From NCBI GenBank assembly GCA_030830245.1, contig JAURNJ010000175.1:1-16066 (forward strand): a stretch of DNA of 16,066 nt, given 5' to 3'. This document shows, piece by piece, positions 14,171 through 16,066 of the stretch. Origin of the DNA: Novosphingobium sp. Lineage in GTDB: Bacteria > Pseudomonadota > Alphaproteobacteria > Sphingomonadales > Sphingomonadaceae. Below the pieces are notes generated by a model. The model ran no database searches, was not told the origin of the DNA, and saw only the letters and a program-made list of their open reading frames with translations. Position 1 is the first letter of the stretch. Each line of letters opens with the position of its first letter. The translations under genes were made by a program, and so were the position numbers.

Positions 14171-14926
14171 ATGGCAACCCTTACCCGCGAACCGGAAGCC
14201 GACGCCGCAATCGAAGCCACTTTGCGCCGCGATCTTGCCGCCTGTTTCAGGCTTTGCGCGCTCAAGGGCTGGGACGACCATATCGCCACCCACATGTCGG
14301 CGCGGCTGCCCGACGGCTCTTTCCTGCTCAATCCGTTCGGCCTGCTGTTCGAGGAAATCACCGCTTCGAGCCTGATGCGCGTCGATTTCGAGGGCAACAT
14401 CATCTCCCCCGAAGGCGCGTTCATGAACCCGGCGGCCTTCACCATCCATTCGGGGGTGCTGGCGGGGCGGCCTGACGTCAACTGTGTCATCCACCTGCAT
14501 ACGCTCGATGGCGCAGCGGTATCGACGATGAAGGAAGGCTTGCTGCCGCTGACCCAGACCGCGCTGCAGGTAATCCACGATGTCGCCTACCACGACTATG
14601 AAGGCGTCGCCGACGATCTTGCCGAACGCGAACGGCTCCAGGCAGACCTTGGCACCAGGAACCTGCTCATCCTGCGCAACCACGGCACGCTGACCACAGG
14701 CGAAACGGTGGGCGAGGCATTCTACCGGATGATGACGCTCGAATTCGCCTGCACATCGCAGATCCGCGCGCTGGGCACCGGGCGGGAGATCGTCCCGGCA
14801 CCGAAACAGGTGCAGGACGACATGCCCGGCCATGTCGCAAAGTTGGGCAACCTGTTTGTCCACCATGCATTCTGGCCCGCGATGCTGCGCAAGGCAGAGC
14901 GCGAATGCCCCGGTTTCGACAGTTGA
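14171..14926 (+). CDS. class II aldolase/adducin-domain protein
   Basis: A 251-aa protein with the class II aldolase/adducin fold, a zinc enzyme family that includes fuculose-phosphate aldolase and decarboxylases. Zinc ligands are visible as HLH in CVIHLHTLDG (about 107-116) and a later histidine in LILRNHGTLTTGE (about 164-176). LRDLAACFRLCALKGWDDHIATHMSARL at the N-terminus and the NPFGLLFEEITASSL loop resemble the adducin-like subgroup rather than sugar-phosphate aldolases. The upstream sequence GAGGAGAG is a good RBS eight bases before ATG 14171; a TTG 15 bases earlier is less likely. It lies 19 bases after the VOC gene. The substrate is probably not a phosphosugar given its catabolic neighbours, but this is inference. 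Confidence 0.88.
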   Translation: MATLTREPEADAAIEATLRRDLAACFRLCALKGWDDHIATHMSARLPDGSFLLNPFGLLFEEITASSLMRVDFEGNIISPEGAFMNPAAFTIHSGVLAGRPDVNCVIHLHTLDGAAVSTMKEGLLPLTQTALQVIHDVAYHDYEGVADDLAERERLQADLGTRNLLILRNHGTLTTGETVGEAFYRMMTLEFACTSQIRALGTGREIVPAPKQVQDDMPGHVAKLGNLFVHHAFWPAMLRKAERECPGFDS

Positions 14927-14944
14927 GTGAAAAGGACAGGATCG

Positions 14945-15226
14945 ATGGAACTGGAAGTCTGCGTGATCGAGGCGAAGGGCGGCGATGCCGCGGCGCTGGT
15001 AGCGGCGATGAACAATGGCGGCGCGGCCTCGCTTGAAGCCTGCGAAGGCTGCCATAAGGTCACGGCGCTGCAAGGCATCGAGAAGCCCGGCACCATGCTG
15101 CTCCTGGTTGAGTGGGACTCGGTCGCGGCGCACGAGGCAGCGAAGGGGTCCGATCCGTTCAACAAGTTCGTCGGCGTCATCGGCCCGCACATCGCGGGCG
15201 GCGGCGACGTTCTCCACTACAGGTGA
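14945..15226 (+). CDS. ABM-fold (antibiotic biosynthesis monooxygenase-like) small protein
   Basis: A 93-aa ferredoxin-like protein of the dimeric alpha-beta barrel superfamily. The sequence MELEVCVIEAKGGDAAALVAAMN is strand 1 plus helix 1, then CEGCHKVTALQGIEKPGTMLLLVEWDSVAAHEAAKGSDPFNKFVGVIGPHIAG gives the KPG..LLLVEWDS strand and the following helix typical of this fold. It ends with the edge strand DVLHYR. Members include cofactor-free oxygenases and small decarboxylases or regulatory domains. ATG 14945 has AAAAGGACAGG as RBS; GTG 14927 would add six residues. The gap to the aldolase gene is 18 bases, so co-transcription is very likely. Function unassigned. Confidence 0.82.
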   Translation: MELEVCVIEAKGGDAAALVAAMNNGGAASLEACEGCHKVTALQGIEKPGTMLLLVEWDSVAAHEAAKGSDPFNKFVGVIGPHIAGGGDVLHYR

Positions 15227-15262
15227 GCCATAGCCCGCCAAGGCGATGATGCACCGCGTTGA

Positions 15263-15286
15263 GCAGGCGAGCTTCGACTCGCCTGC
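15263..15286 (+). terminator. strong hairpin between the ABM gene and the SDR gene
   Basis: GCAGGCGAG (15263-15271), loop CTTCGA, CTCGCCTGC (15278-15286), a perfect nine-pair stem 37 bases after the ABM stop. No T run follows. It may end part of the upstream transcript or stabilise its 3' end. A small inverted repeat TGCGC-TAG-GCGCA (15292-15304) follows. Confidence 0.45.
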
Positions 15287-15302
15287 CCACTTGCGCTAGG
15301 CG
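15274..15302 (+). promoter_or_regulatory. candidate promoter for the HSD10-like SDR gene
   Basis: TCGACT (15274-15279), 17 bases, then TAGGCG (15297-15302) within GCTAGGCG, which shares GCTAGGC with the candidate before the oxygenase-like gene. Its -35 sits in the hairpin and its -10 in the TGCGCTAGGCGCA repeat. Weak match, suggestive only because of the shared element. Confidence 0.3.
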
Positions 15303-15340
15303 CATTGGCCTGAACGATTCGTCATTCCGGGAGGTATCCA

Positions 15341-16066
15341 ATGCAGATCAACAATTCACTCGCCGCGGTCGTAACCGGCGGCGCGTCCGGCCTCGGCAAG
15401 GCCAGCGCAGAAGCGCTCGCCGCCGCTGGCATCAAGGTCGCCATTTTCGACATCAACGAGGAAGCGGGCGAAGCCATCGCCAAGGACATCGGCGGCGTGT
15501 TCTGCAAGGTCGATATCATGAGCGAGGAAAGCGTCGAGGCTGGCTTTGCCAAGGCGCGTGCCGCGCACGGCCAGGAACGCATCGTCGTGCACTGCGCAGT
15601 GGTTTCGGGCGGCGGCAAGACCGTCAAGTGGGACAAGGAAAAGGGCGGCTATGCCCGGACCCCGACAGAGCAGATTGCCAAGTCGGCCGAAGGCATCTTC
15701 ACCGCCAGCTACCGCGTTGCCTCGATCGGCGCGCTCGGCATGGCCGGAGCCGAACCGCTCAACGAGGATGGCGAGCGCGGCGTTATCATCATGACCTCCT
15801 CCGCCGCCTCGCAGGACGGCCAGATCGGCCAGGTCGCCTATGGCGGCGGCAAGGGCGCGGTCAATGCAATGGTTCTGCCCATGGCGCGCGACCTGATGGA
15901 CGTGGGCGTTCGCGTCAACGCGATCCTGCCCGGCATTTTCGGTACGCCGCCGATGCTCTCGGTCAAGGACTACAACCCGGCGATCTTCGAAGGCCTCAAC
16001 AAGTCGGTGCCCTTCCCCAAACGCCTCGGCAAGCCCGAGGAGTTCGGCTCGCTGGTGCTCGAACTG
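15341..16066 (+). CDS. SDR-family oxidoreductase, HSD10-like (partial, cut by right edge)
   Basis: The first 242 residues of a short-chain dehydrogenase; about 15-20 more are expected beyond the edge. The cofactor motif VVTGGASGLGKA (about 10-21) is followed by acidic D37 at the end of strand 2 (VAIFDIN), indicating NAD. Active site: S154 in IIMTSSAAS, Y167 and K171 in AYGGGKGAV, then ARDLMDVGVRVNAILPGIFGTPPM. It matches the 3-hydroxyacyl-CoA dehydrogenase type-2 (HSD17B10-like) group in layout. The central NNAG is replaced by HCAVVSGGG (84-92), and a longer loop (about 95-145) precedes the active site. RBS GGGAGG lies six bases before ATG 15341. It follows the ABM gene after 114 bases with a hairpin, so it may have its own promoter. 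A role in beta-oxidation-like steps of the cluster is inference. Confidence 0.88.
   Translation, partial: MQINNSLAAVVTGGASGLGKASAEALAAAGIKVAIFDINEEAGEAIAKDIGGVFCKVDIMSEESVEAGFAKARAAHGQERIVVHCAVVSGGGKTVKWDKEKGGYARTPTEQIAKSAEGIFTASYRVASIGALGMAGAEPLNEDGERGVIIMTSSAASQDGQIGQVAYGGGKGAVNAMVLPMARDLMDVGVRVNAILPGIFGTPPMLSVKDYNPAIFEGLNKSVPFPKRLGKPEEFGSLVLEL

Noticed and set aside
14114..15241. 375-codon minus-strand frame across the aldolase and ABM genes
   Set aside because: Antisense to two well-supported genes with good ribosome sites; the protein looks like codon-shadow composition.
1..16066. CRISPR array, insertion sequence, toxin-antitoxin pair or phage defence system
   Set aside because: No spaced direct repeats, transposase, nuclease or small paired ORFs with supporting motifs were seen on either strand.

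Overview
The window reads as a chromosomal segment of a GC-rich alphaproteobacterium, most likely a sphingomonad (Sphingomonadales, Erythrobacteraceae or Novosphingobium-like). This is inferred from the protein sequences (MetZ, TlyA, UbiK, RecO-LeuB order, Nu-class glutathione transferases), the GC-rich third codon positions and the dense coding with 4-bp ATGA overlaps. No database search was possible. I see no transposase, phage gene, CRISPR array or replication origin.

Left part (1-7224): a partial metZ (sulfhydrylase) runs off the left edge on the minus strand. It is divergent from a membrane GT39/PMT-type glycosyltransferase. Facing that enzyme is a broken polyprenyl-phosphate-mannose-synthase-like GT2-GtrA gene. 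Its N-terminal third has lost a segment that should carry the DDxSxDGT motif, and an in-frame TAG lies 15 codons before its natural end. Upstream of this pseudogene on the same strand is a compact housekeeping run, in transcription order tlyA - tspO - ubiK - recO - leuB. A proline-rich lipoprotein gene is divergent from tlyA.

Middle (7225-8750): a 425-base gap before ilvE (branched-chain aminotransferase). It holds two upstream hairpins, an 18-codon ORF preceded by a Shine-Dalgarno sequence complementary to about 15 nt of the 16S 3' end, another hairpin, and a strong terminator-like hairpin 75 nt before ilvE. It could be a small mRNA or an attenuator-like leader, and it is the most striking non-coding element here.

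Right part (8753-16066): two sets of uncharacterised catabolic-looking genes. The minus-strand set is, in transcription order, a hypothetical protein, a YfcG-like glutathione transferase, a 2-hydroxychromene-2-carboxylate isomerase-like (kappa GST/DsbA) protein and a DHRS1-like SDR, driven from a recognisable promoter. Divergent from it is a YghU-like Nu-class glutathione transferase, followed by tRNA-Gln(UUG). The plus-strand set downstream of the tRNA is an unannotated 357-aa protein with a cryptic Fe(II)/2-oxoglutarate-oxygenase-like facial triad, a VOC protein, a class II aldolase/adducin protein, an ABM-fold protein and an HSD10-like SDR cut by the right edge. Together the genes suggest a glutathione-linked route for breaking down an aromatic or other hydrophobic compound, but the substrate cannot be read from the sequence.
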